Source of the DNA: DAIUCA01 sp964613675
GTDB lineage: Bacteria; Pseudomonadota; Gammaproteobacteria; Competibacterales; Competibacteraceae
Length of the DNA stretch: 10,957 nt
Assembly: GCA_964613675.1 (NCBI GenBank)
Contig: CAZTIH010000086.1
Coordinates: 1 to 10,957 of the forward strand
Direction of reading: 5' to 3'
Positions within the stretch are counted from its first letter, which is position 1; the number at the start of each line of letters is the position of its first letter. Of this stretch, positions 5,729-10,957 are shown in pieces. A program made the translations under genes and the position numbers. Under the pieces are notes generated by a model. That model was not told the origin of the DNA. It did not search any database and saw only the letters and a program-made list of their open reading frames with translations.

Positions 5729-6513
5729 TTTGGCGCATTCGGACGCCTAAGCAGAGTCTGCTACGTTGGTTGGGCACTTTATTCACGGTGGCGTTATTCG
5801 TGTACTGCTGGCAGGTGATGACCCAAGACACTATGTGGATGTTTGTGTACGACGCGCCGCGCCAAATTGCCGACATCACCGATCGCATGTGGCCACCGCG
5901 TTGGAGCTATCTCGACCGTTTATGGCGACCGCTGTGGGATACCCTCAACATCGCGACTTTAGGCACATTATTAGCGGTTCTTTTCGCGGTACCCGTAGCA
6001 TTTTTGGCCGCCAACAACACGACGCCAAGCCGTTTTGGGATACGTCCATTGGCGCTTTTAGTCATTGTGGCTTCGCGGTCGATTAACTCGTTAATTTGGG
6101 CCATGTTGCTCGTGGCCATTTTGGGACCAGGGATTTTGGCCGGCATTTTGGCAATTGCATTACGGTCGATTGGGTTTATCGCCAAGCTCTTGTACGAAGC
6201 GATTGAGGAGATCGACCCCGCTCAAGTGGAGGCCGTGACGGCGACTGGGGCGGGATCGTTTCAGGTGATGGACTATGCCGTCGTCCCGCAGGTCATGCCT
6301 GCTTTTTTGGGCATTACGGTATTTCGATGGGACATCAACATCCGCGAATCGACCATTTTGGGCCTCGTGGGGGCCGGTGGGATTGGGGGGCCGTTGCAGT
6401 CGTCGATTAACATGCTGGCGTGGCCCCAAGTGACCGTGATTTTTATCGCCATCTTGGGGACGGTGGTGGTTAGCGAATGGGTATCGGCGAAAGTGCGCCA
6501 CGCCGTAACTTAA
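5689..6513 (+). CDS. phnE: PhnE-family ABC transporter permease, second copy
   Basis: This 274-aa inner-membrane protein is the second permease half of the phn importer. A hydrophobic segment lies at about 26-42 and others between 88 and 168, with a final one near 247-263. The ATPase-docking EAA loop is EAVTATGAGSFQVMDYAVVP (181-200) followed by QVMP, and the C-terminal PhnE motif is RWDINIREST (213-222) with LGLVGAGGIG (224-233). The start at 5689 is supported by AAGGGG at 5677-5682 with a 6-nt spacer. The start region is the third, degenerate copy of a 41-bp tandem repeat. Binding-protein-dependent phosphonate and phosphite importers often have two phnE genes, so a PhnE1/PhnE2 heterodimer is expected. 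It is probably the last gene of the operon, since a separate promoter-like sequence and good ribosome-binding site precede the next gene. Confidence 0.92.
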   Translation: MPVYPSKSSEGGRIWRIRTPKQSLLRWLGTLFTVALFVYCWQVMTQDTMWMFVYDAPRQIADITDRMWPPRWSYLDRLWRPLWDTLNIATLGTLLAVLFAVPVAFLAANNTTPSRFGIRPLALLVIVASRSINSLIWAMLLVAILGPGILAGILAIALRSIGFIAKLLYEAIEEIDPAQVEAVTATGAGSFQVMDYAVVPQVMPAFLGITVFRWDINIRESTILGLVGAGGIGGPLQSSINMLAWPQVTVIFIAILGTVVVSEWVSAKVRHAVT

Positions 6514-6555
6514 TAAATGTCTGAAAAAGATTCTTAACGCGAGGCTGTTTGAGGA

Positions 6556-6585
6556 AAAGTTCTTTAAGCCACCGTTAGGAACTTT
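6556..6585 (+). other. Inverted repeat downstream of phnE2
   Basis: AAAGTTC (6556-6562) and GAACTTT (6579-6585) are perfect 7-bp arms around a 16-nt loop, 42 bp after the phnE2 stop. No T run follows. It could be a weak transcription end for the phn operon or a protein-binding site; it does not have the form of a canonical terminator. Confidence 0.3.
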
Positions 6586-6598
6586 ACACAATACTGCT

Positions 6599-6625
6599 TT
6601 AACGATCTTTCCTTCATGTCGATAA
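6599..6625 (+). promoter_or_regulatory. Candidate FliA (sigma-28) promoter of the chemoreceptor gene
   Basis: GTCGATAA at 6618-6625 matches 7 of 8 positions of the sigma-28 -10 box GCCGATAA. At the expected 15-bp distance, TTAA (6599-6602) matches 3 of 4 core positions of the TAAA -35. The transcript would start near 6633 and carry a leader of about 40 nt. FliA control is common for chemoreceptor genes, which supports the reading; the wider -35 block is weak. Confidence 0.45.
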
Positions 6626-6674
6626 TCTCCGCAGTTCGCCCCCAAAGCAAAGCTGTCCGCACAGGAGATAATAA

Positions 6675-8207
6675 ATGACTTTAGGCCAACGATTTGTCAC
6701 CGCATCCATAGCGATTTTACTGGTCACGATGGGTGCTGCACTGTTTGCCAGTCGCCACCTTCAAGAAAAAGGATTAACCGACCTTCAGCAGTACGCGACC
6801 CAAATTTTTGTCGATGCCCAAGCTAATCAACGGAAAGACGAAGAAAGTCGTTTGGTACAGCGCACGGTGTTTCAAGCAGCAATGTGGGCAAATCTCGCCC
6901 GAGTTCCGCTGGATGAGATGAATCAGCCATTGCTCGCAGAGTTTGTGCGGAGTGCGCGAACCGATCCAGACATGGCGTATGCCGCAATTTTAGGGCCGGA
7001 TATGGCGCTGATTTCCGAATCAGGGGATCTCAATTCCGTGCCGAATAATCTGAAAATGACCATGCCCGTCGCCACAGACCAAGGTCAAATGCTGGGATTT
7101 ATTGTGATTGGGTACACGATGCAGCAGCGCGACGCCTATCTGATGCGGGCCGCTGCTGCCGTAGAAGCCAAGATGAGTGATTTAGAGAATGTGGCAAACA
7201 CCGAACTTGAATACGCGCTATTTATGTTGACTGCACTATTTGGCGGCTTACTGGCGTTCAGCAGTTTAGCCCTTCTCCTGGTGAGTCATCTTGCGACCGC
7301 TAAATTGCGGCGGGCCGTACACTCGATGGAGGAGTTGGCCAGCGGGGACGGAGATTTGACCCATCGACTCGATGAAATGGGCAACGATGAGGTCAGCCGT
7401 TATGCGCGGGCTTTTAATCGTTTCTCGGAAAAAATTCAGCAAATGATGACCGATTTACTGCAAGTGGGCGAAACGGTCGCGACCAATGCGCGGGAGATTT
7501 CATCGGGCAATACGAGTCTGTCTCAGCGTACGGAAGATCAAGCGTCGAGTTTGGAGGAGACGGCGGCGTCGATGCAACAGATGACGTCAACGGTTCAACA
7601 AACCGCCGAAAATGCCCGCAAAGCCGATCAATTAGCCCGCAAGGCCAGTCAACGCGCTTCTGAAGGAGCACATATTCTGGAAAACACCGTGGCTGCGATG
7701 CAGAACATCAGTCAAGCCAGCGACAAAATCAGTAACATCATCAATGTGATCGACGAAATTGCGTTTCAGACCAATCTGTTAGCGCTAAATGCCGCCGTCG
7801 AAGCGGCGCGTGCCGGAGAACAAGGACGAGGATTTGCAGTGGTGGCCACCGAGGTGCGGAGTTTGGCACAGCGTTCAGCCGCTTCAGCCCAGGAAATTAA
7901 GGAATTGATTGAAAATTCGTCTCAGAAAGTGGCCGTAGGCTCCAAATTGGTGGCGGAGTCGGGTAAGAGTCTCCAAGCGATGCTAAAAGACATCCAAGCC
8001 GTCGCCACCGCCATGACGGCAATTGCAGAAGCGAGTTCAGAACAATCTTCGGGAATTGATCAAGTGAACCAAGCGGTGATGCAGATGGAACATGTCACCC
8101 AACAAAACGCCGCGCTCGTAGAACAAATCGCGGCGGCCAGTAAGTCGATGGAGGAAGAAGTGGTGAAGTTGAATCAGCTCATTAGTCAGTTTCAGCCGCG
8201 CTCGTAA
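6675..8207 (+). CDS. Methyl-accepting chemotaxis protein (transmembrane chemoreceptor)
   Basis: The 510-aa receptor signals to CheA/CheW at the inner membrane. Membrane helix 1 spans about 7-26, then a periplasmic sensor region of about 150 residues (27-177), then membrane helix 2 (about 179-206). A HAMP linker follows (about 207-260; ELASGDGDLTHRL, DEVSRYARAFNRF). The signalling coiled coil runs from 265 to 505, with the near-invariant tip IDEIAFQTNLLALNAAVEAA (359-378) followed by RAGEQGRGFAVVATEVR. Methylation-type helices appear near 286-303 (TEDQASSLEETAAS) and 473-487. Its sequence resembles the E. coli Tsr/Tar 36-heptad class. It lacks the C-terminal NWETF-type tether for CheR/CheB and ends ISQFQPRS. 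The sensor part (for example AAILGPDMALISESGD, then GFIVIGYTMQQRDAY) looks like a small Cache/PAS-like fold, but the ligand is unknown. The start is fixed by AGGAGA 6 nt upstream. Confidence 0.95.
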   Translation: MTLGQRFVTASIAILLVTMGAALFASRHLQEKGLTDLQQYATQIFVDAQANQRKDEESRLVQRTVFQAAMWANLARVPLDEMNQPLLAEFVRSARTDPDMAYAAILGPDMALISESGDLNSVPNNLKMTMPVATDQGQMLGFIVIGYTMQQRDAYLMRAAAAVEAKMSDLENVANTELEYALFMLTALFGGLLAFSSLALLLVSHLATAKLRRAVHSMEELASGDGDLTHRLDEMGNDEVSRYARAFNRFSEKIQQMMTDLLQVGETVATNAREISSGNTSLSQRTEDQASSLEETAASMQQMTSTVQQTAENARKADQLARKASQRASEGAHILENTVAAMQNISQASDKISNIINVIDEIAFQTNLLALNAAVEAARAGEQGRGFAVVATEVRSLAQRSAASAQEIKELIENSSQKVAVGSKLVAESGKSLQAMLKDIQAVATAMTAIAEASSEQSSGIDQVNQAVMQMEHVTQQNAALVEQIAAASKSMEEEVVKLNQLISQFQPRS

Positions 8208-8214
8208 TTACGTA

Positions 8215-8256
8215 GCAACGGCGGTCTGCTCGTCTTTTACTGTGAAAGCGCGTTGC
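8215..8256. other. Short convergent gap with weak inverted repeat
   Basis: The 58-bp gap between the converging chemoreceptor and typA genes holds a 6-bp inverted repeat, GCAACG (8215-8220) and CGTTGC (8251-8256), with a 30-nt loop. No proper T run flanks it, so it is at best a weak two-way terminator. Confidence 0.2.
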
Positions 8257-8265
8257 AAAATCGGG

Positions 8266-10083
8266 TTAAGCGTCGGTTCGCGCCGCCCGTTTACGTTCGT
8301 GTTCTAGCAAGCGCTTTTTACGAACGCGAATGGATTGCGGCGTCACTTCCACGAGTTCGTCGTCGTCAATGAACTCCAACGCTTGTTCCAATGACATTCG
8401 GATGGGGGGCGTCAAAATTAAGTTTTCGTCTGTACCGGCCGCCCGAATGTTGGTCAGTTGCTTGGCTTTCAAGGGGTTCACCACCAAATCGTTGTCGCGA
8501 GAGTGAATGCCAATCACCATCCCCTCGTACACCTCTTCGCCGTGTCCCAAAAATAACCGTCCCCGTTCCTGTAGAGAAAAGAGCGCGTACGCCAAGGCTT
8601 TTCCCTGACCGTTTGCGATCAAGACTCCGTTAATGCGTTGACCCAACGCGCCCTTTTTCGCAGGACAATAAGCGTCAAACACATGGTAAAGCAGCCCGGT
8701 CCCCGAAGTAGCGGTCATAAATTCCGTTTGAAACCCAATTAATCCCCGCGATGGCATGAAGTATTCGAGACGCACCCGTCCTTGACCATCGGGCTGCATG
8801 TCGCGCAATTCTCCGCCGCGCATCCCCAACTTCTCCATCACCGCGCCTTGGTGCGCTTCTTCCACATCGATCGTGACCTGTTCATAGGGTTCGTGGCGTT
8901 CCCCGTCCACCTCCTTGAAAATCACTTCCGGACGGGAGACCCCCAATTCGTACCCTTCCCGCCGCATATTTTCGATCAAAATACTTAAATGCAGCTCACC
9001 GCGCCCAGATACGCGGAATTTGTCGGGATCTTCGGTGTCCTCGACGCGCAACGCCACATTGTGAATCAACTCTTTTTGGAGTCGTTCGCGGATCTGGCGA
9101 CTGGTCACAAACTTGCCCTCGCGGCCCGCAAAGGGGCTGGTATTGACCTGGAATGTCATGGTCACTGTGGGTTCATCGACCGTGAGGGGGGGCAAGATTT
9201 CCACCGCATCGGGATGACAAATCGTATCCGAGATGCCTAGGGGGTCGATTCCGGTGAACGCAATGATGTCGCCGGCCTCGGCTTCGGGAAATTCTATCCG
9301 TTCGAGTCCCTGGAACCCCAAAATTTGCAGCATTCGACCGTTGCGCCGCTGGCCCGTCCGATCCAACACGGCAACTGCGCTATTCGCTTTAATCTGCCCG
9401 CGGGCAATGCGTCCGATGCCGATTACCCCGACATAATTGTTGTAGTCCAGGGCGCTGACCTGCATTTGGAACGGGCCATTTCGATCGACTTTGGGGGGAT
9501 GGACATGCTTTACAATGGTTTCAAACAGCGGGGTTAAATCGCCTTCCGTCACCTCGGAAGTCAAGCTGGCGTACCCCCGCAAGGCCGAGGCGTACACCAC
9601 GGGAAAATCGAGCTGTTCTTCCGTTGCGCCTAAGCGGTCAAATAAATCGAAGGTGCGATCCAAAACCCAGTCGGGTCGGGCCCCGGGACGGTCGATTTTG
9701 TTGATGACCACAATGGGTCGAAAGCCCATCGCAAAGGCTTTCTGGGTCACGAAACGGGTTTGGGGCATGGGGCCATCGACGGCATCGACGAGCAGTAAGA
9801 CGGAATCGACCATCGACAACACCCGTTCGACTTCACCGCCAAAATCGGCGTGACCGGGCGTATCGACGATATTGATGCGGTAATTCTGCCATTTAATCGC
9901 GGTATTTTTCGCCAAAATCGTGATGCCGCGTTCTTTCTCGATGGAGTTGGAATCCATCACCCGTTCGCCGAGATTAGCGCGTTCGTTGAGGGTACCGGAC
10001 TGTTGCAGCAGTCGATCGACGAGGGTGGTTTTGCCGTGATCGACGTGGGCGATGATGGCGATATTGCGTAATAGCTCAATCAC
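8266..10083 (-). CDS. typA: Ribosome-associated translational GTPase BipA/TypA
   Basis: The 605-aa product is full length (E. coli BipA is about 607 aa) and acts on the ribosome, where BipA is linked to large-subunit assembly and growth under cold or stress. GTPase motifs are all present: HVDHGKTT (13-20, P-loop), GITILAKNTAI (53-63, switch I), DTPGH (74-78), NKID (128-131) and SAL (166-168). Beta-barrel domain II follows (about 205-300), then EF-G-like domains III (about 305-390) and V (about 395-480). The BipA-specific C-terminal domain includes GQGKALAYALF, LFLGHGEEVYEGMVIGIHSR and the end motif LEQALEFIDDDELVEVTP. The start codon is GTG at 10083-10081; it is chosen because MIELLRNIAIIAHVDHGK aligns with the conserved family N-terminus. 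Only a weak GGAAA lies upstream. A TATAAT box about 34 bp upstream suggests its own promoter. Confidence 0.97.
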   Translation of the reverse strand: MIELLRNIAIIAHVDHGKTTLVDRLLQQSGTLNERANLGERVMDSNSIEKERGITILAKNTAIKWQNYRINIVDTPGHADFGGEVERVLSMVDSVLLLVDAVDGPMPQTRFVTQKAFAMGFRPIVVINKIDRPGARPDWVLDRTFDLFDRLGATEEQLDFPVVYASALRGYASLTSEVTEGDLTPLFETIVKHVHPPKVDRNGPFQMQVSALDYNNYVGVIGIGRIARGQIKANSAVAVLDRTGQRRNGRMLQILGFQGLERIEFPEAEAGDIIAFTGIDPLGISDTICHPDAVEILPPLTVDEPTVTMTFQVNTSPFAGREGKFVTSRQIRERLQKELIHNVALRVEDTEDPDKFRVSGRGELHLSILIENMRREGYELGVSRPEVIFKEVDGERHEPYEQVTIDVEEAHQGAVMEKLGMRGGELRDMQPDGQGRVRLEYFMPSRGLIGFQTEFMTATSGTGLLYHVFDAYCPAKKGALGQRINGVLIANGQGKALAYALFSLQERGRLFLGHGEEVYEGMVIGIHSRDNDLVVNPLKAKQLTNIRAAGTDENLILTPPIRMSLEQALEFIDDDELVEVTPQSIRVRKKRLLEHERKRAARTDA

Positions 10084-10116
10084 AAAAGTATTTTCCGCAG
10101 TGGTAAAAAGTTCCCG

Positions 10117-10122
10117 ATTATA
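10117..10122 (-). promoter_or_regulatory. -10 element for typA
   Basis: A perfect TATAAT lies on the minus strand at 10122-10117, 34 bp before the GTG start, predicting a leader of about 27 nt. No good -35 is seen at 16-18 bp: that position falls inside the upstream terminator stem. A TG two bases further upstream than the usual extended -10 (TGTCTATAAT) is only approximate support. Confidence 0.45.
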
Positions 10123-10127
10123 GACAC

Positions 10128-10154
10128 AAAAAAACCCCGTCGCGGAGGACAGGG
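10128..10154 (-). terminator. Intrinsic terminator after the cold-shock gene pair
   Basis: Read on the minus strand, CCCTGTC (10154-10148) and GACGGGG (10141-10135) form a 7-bp stem with one G-T pair around CTCCGC, followed at once by seven T residues (10134-10128). This is a standard rho-independent terminator, 24 bp after the stop of the second cold-shock gene and 6 bp before the typA -10 box. Confidence 0.88.
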
Positions 10155-10178
10155 CGATTTTGCCAAAAGTTTTTGAAA

Positions 10179-10385
10179 TTAGGGCGCTTTTTCGACGCGA
10201 GTCGCTTGAGGGCCTTTCGCACCGGGCTGGACTTCAAACTGAACCCGTTCACCTTCCACGAGGGTTTTAAAGCCTTTGCCGTCGATGGCGGAGTAATGGA
10301 CAAACACGTCGCGGCTGCCGTCCTCCGGGGCGATAAAGCCATATCCTTTAGCTTCGTTAAACCACTTCACGGTTCCCATCGGCAT
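10179..10385 (-). CDS. Cold-shock-domain protein (CspA family), second of a tandem pair
   Basis: This 68-aa protein is a single cold-shock domain that binds single-stranded RNA or DNA, often as an RNA chaperone. RNP1 is KGYGFI (13-18) and RNP2 is VFVHY (27-31); the start MPMGTVKWFNEAK and the end GPQATRVEKAP are typical. The ATG at 10385 is chosen because GGGGA lies 9 nt upstream. A longer reading from TTG at 10400 adds MGTLF, which is unlike the family; ATG 10379 is also possible. The preceding cold-shock gene ends only 16 nt upstream, so the two are probably co-transcribed and share the terminator that follows. Over 58 aligned residues the pair are identical at about 44 (roughly 76%), consistent with tandem duplication. 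Confidence 0.93.
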   Translation of the reverse strand: MPMGTVKWFNEAKGYGFIAPEDGSRDVFVHYSAIDGKGFKTLVEGERVQFEVQPGAKGPQATRVEKAP

Positions 10386-10401
10386 AAACAACGTCCCCAA
10401 A

Positions 10402-10602
10402 CTAAATCAGGATCACAGTAATGGCGTGGGGGCCTTTAGGACCCATCTCCACATCAAACTGCACCCGTTGACCTTCGGTGAGGGTTTTGAAGCCCTTACT
10501 GTCGATCTTAGAGTAATGTACGAAGACATCTTTGCCGCCATTTTCAGGCGAAATGAAGCCGTAGCCCTTTGCCTCGTCAAACCATTTCACGGTGCCAATC
10601 AT
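10402..10602 (-). CDS. Cold-shock-domain protein (CspA family), first of a tandem pair
   Basis: This 66-aa protein is a single cold-shock domain with RNP1 KGYGFI (12-17) and RNP2 VFVHY (26-30), flanked by GTVKWFDEAK and VHYSKIDSKGFKTL. It should bind single-stranded nucleic acid in the cytoplasm. The ATG at 10602 is preceded by AAGAGG at an 11-nt distance, rather long. A tiny ATG-TTT-CAA-TGA frame at 10610-10599 overlaps the start. The C-terminus AITVILI is unusually hydrophobic compared with the usual polar end (for example ATRVEKAP in its neighbour). No terminator separates it from the second copy. Whether it is cold-induced cannot be seen from the protein. Confidence 0.94.
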   Translation of the reverse strand: MIGTVKWFDEAKGYGFISPENGGKDVFVHYSKIDSKGFKTLTEGQRVQFDVEMGPKGPHAITVILI

Positions 10603-10825
10603 TGAAACATCAACCTCTTAAAATCCAAATGCTTATCGCCAGCGGCAGACCGGCGGATTTACTTACGCGACTGTTCTTCCAGAAAAAACAATCCACGCAA
10701 AACTAGTTCAACCGCGCCGCGACGGCAACCAAAATCGGTGTGCAGGTGCATCAAGTTCCGTGAATTCAACGAATTTAATGATGCCACTTTGCGCAATTTA
10801 TTCGCCAAAAGGCCAAAGTGGTGAG
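10603..10825 (-). promoter_or_regulatory. Leader and promoter region of the cold-shock genes
   Basis: This region of about 220 bp must hold the promoter of the csp pair. I could not fix a -35/-10 pair with confidence; TTGAAC near 10707 has no good partner. It contains an inverted repeat (CCACTTTG/CAAAGTGG, 10784-10821) and a short GC hairpin about 30 nt upstream of the ATG (CGCC and GGCG arms near 10636-10654). A long structured leader would be in keeping with temperature-controlled csp genes, but no cold box is recognised. No convincing coding sequence is present. Confidence 0.35.
10784..10821. repeat. Inverted repeat with perfect 8-bp arms
   Basis: CCACTTTG (10784-10791) and CAAAGTGG (10814-10821) are perfect inverted arms separated by 22 bp, which itself contains a small GCC-AAAA-GGC hairpin (10804-10813). 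It sits just beyond the terminator of the rightmost gene and upstream of the csp genes. It could be an operator or part of a folded leader. Confidence 0.4.
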
Positions 10826-10854
10826 AAAAATTCCCCCTGTTCAGGACAAGGGGG
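10826..10854 (-). terminator. Intrinsic terminator of the right-edge gene
   Basis: On the minus strand, CCCCC (10854-10850) pairs with GGGGG (10837-10833) and the stem continues with TGT/ACA around a single bulged T. AA and five T residues (10830-10826) follow the stem. It lies 23 bp after the TAA of the partial gene that enters from the right. Confidence 0.75.
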
Positions 10855-10877
10855 CCGTCAGAATTACGCATAATTGC

Positions 10878-10957
10878 TTACTGATTGCGGTAGATTTCCA
10901 ATAGACCAATCCCCGTCGTACCGTCCTTACCGAAAAGAATCGGTGTGTACACGCCCG
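10878..10957 (-). CDS. C-terminal 25 codons of a gene entering from the right edge
   Basis: The minus strand reads GVYTPILFGKDGTTGIGLLE followed by IYRNQ, then TAA at 10880-10878. The pattern YT-[IV]-G-[DN]GTTG-GL-E-Y resembles the C-terminal beta-strand end found in many secreted or surface proteins with beta-sandwich domains ('YTAIVRG-NGTTGVGLVEVY'). The rest is outside the window, so the protein's role is unknown. A clear terminator follows, which supports this as a genuine gene end. Confidence 0.6.
   Translation of the reverse strand, partial: GVYTPILFGKDGTTGIGLLEIYRNQ

Noticed and set aside
6160..6645. Minus-strand open frame of 161 codons over the end of phnE2
   Set aside because: It is antisense to the conserved PhnE motif region, has no membrane or domain pattern, and would run through the chemoreceptor promoter region.
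10179..10400. Longer second csp gene starting at TTG 10400
   Set aside because: The extra residues MGTLF do not fit the family, and a GGGGA sequence is well placed for the ATG at 10385.
10599..10610. Three-codon frame ATG-TTT-CAA-TGA overlapping the first csp start
   Set aside because: Its ATG is only 3 nt from the AGAGG sequence, too close for efficient initiation, and so short a frame is expected by chance.
10659..10871. Minus-strand open frame of 70 codons left of the right-edge gene
   Set aside because: It spans a clear intrinsic terminator and inverted repeats, and its translation shows no recognisable pattern.

Overview
The window looks like part of a gammaproteobacterial chromosome of about 50% GC. 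The full-length BipA/TypA is very close in sequence to the enterobacterial protein from its first residues (MIE-LRNIAIIAHVDHGKTT), the chemoreceptor has the signalling-tip sequence typical of proteobacterial receptors, and the start of the phosphonate/phosphite transporter operon has an E. coli-style PHO box. The genus cannot be fixed from this sequence. All assignments come from reading motifs; no database search was run.

Layout. (1) 1-737, minus: an IS607-family insertion sequence cut by the window edge. It has a MerR-HTH/serine-recombinase gene (tnpA) and the start of an overlapping tnpB in another frame. (2) 929-1552, plus: a beta-class carbonic anhydrase. (3) 1576-2646, minus: an unrecognised multi-pass membrane protein, convergent with the carbonic anhydrase, with a good sigma-70-type promoter. 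(4) 2844-6513, plus: a four-gene ABC importer operon, phnD-phnC-phnE1-phnE2, behind a three-half-site PHO box. It contains a strong hairpin between phnD and phnC, and a 41-bp tandem repeat between the two permease genes that creates a 26-codon leader ORF. (5) 6675-8207, plus: a methyl-accepting chemotaxis protein with a FliA-like promoter. (6) 8266-10083, minus: typA/bipA. (7) 10179-10602, minus: two tandem cold-shock-domain genes ending in a clear intrinsic terminator. (8) 10878-10957, minus: the last 25 codons of a gene entering from the right, followed by its own terminator.

How the parts work together. The phn operon should import a phosphonate, phosphite or related reduced-phosphorus compound when phosphate is short: PhnD binds it in the periplasm, PhnE1/PhnE2 form the channel and PhnC supplies ATP hydrolysis. 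No C-P lyase, phosphonatase or phosphite dehydrogenase gene lies in the window, so the substrate and its fate are unresolved. The two cold-shock proteins and the ribosome-associated GTPase BipA lie in line on one strand. Both are linked to growth at low temperature, but a terminator and a separate -10 box between them argue for separate transcription. I see no CRISPR array, tRNA or rRNA. The least explained structures are the repeat-derived leader ORF between the permeases, the phnD-phnC hairpin, the tnpA/tnpB overlap and the unknown membrane protein.
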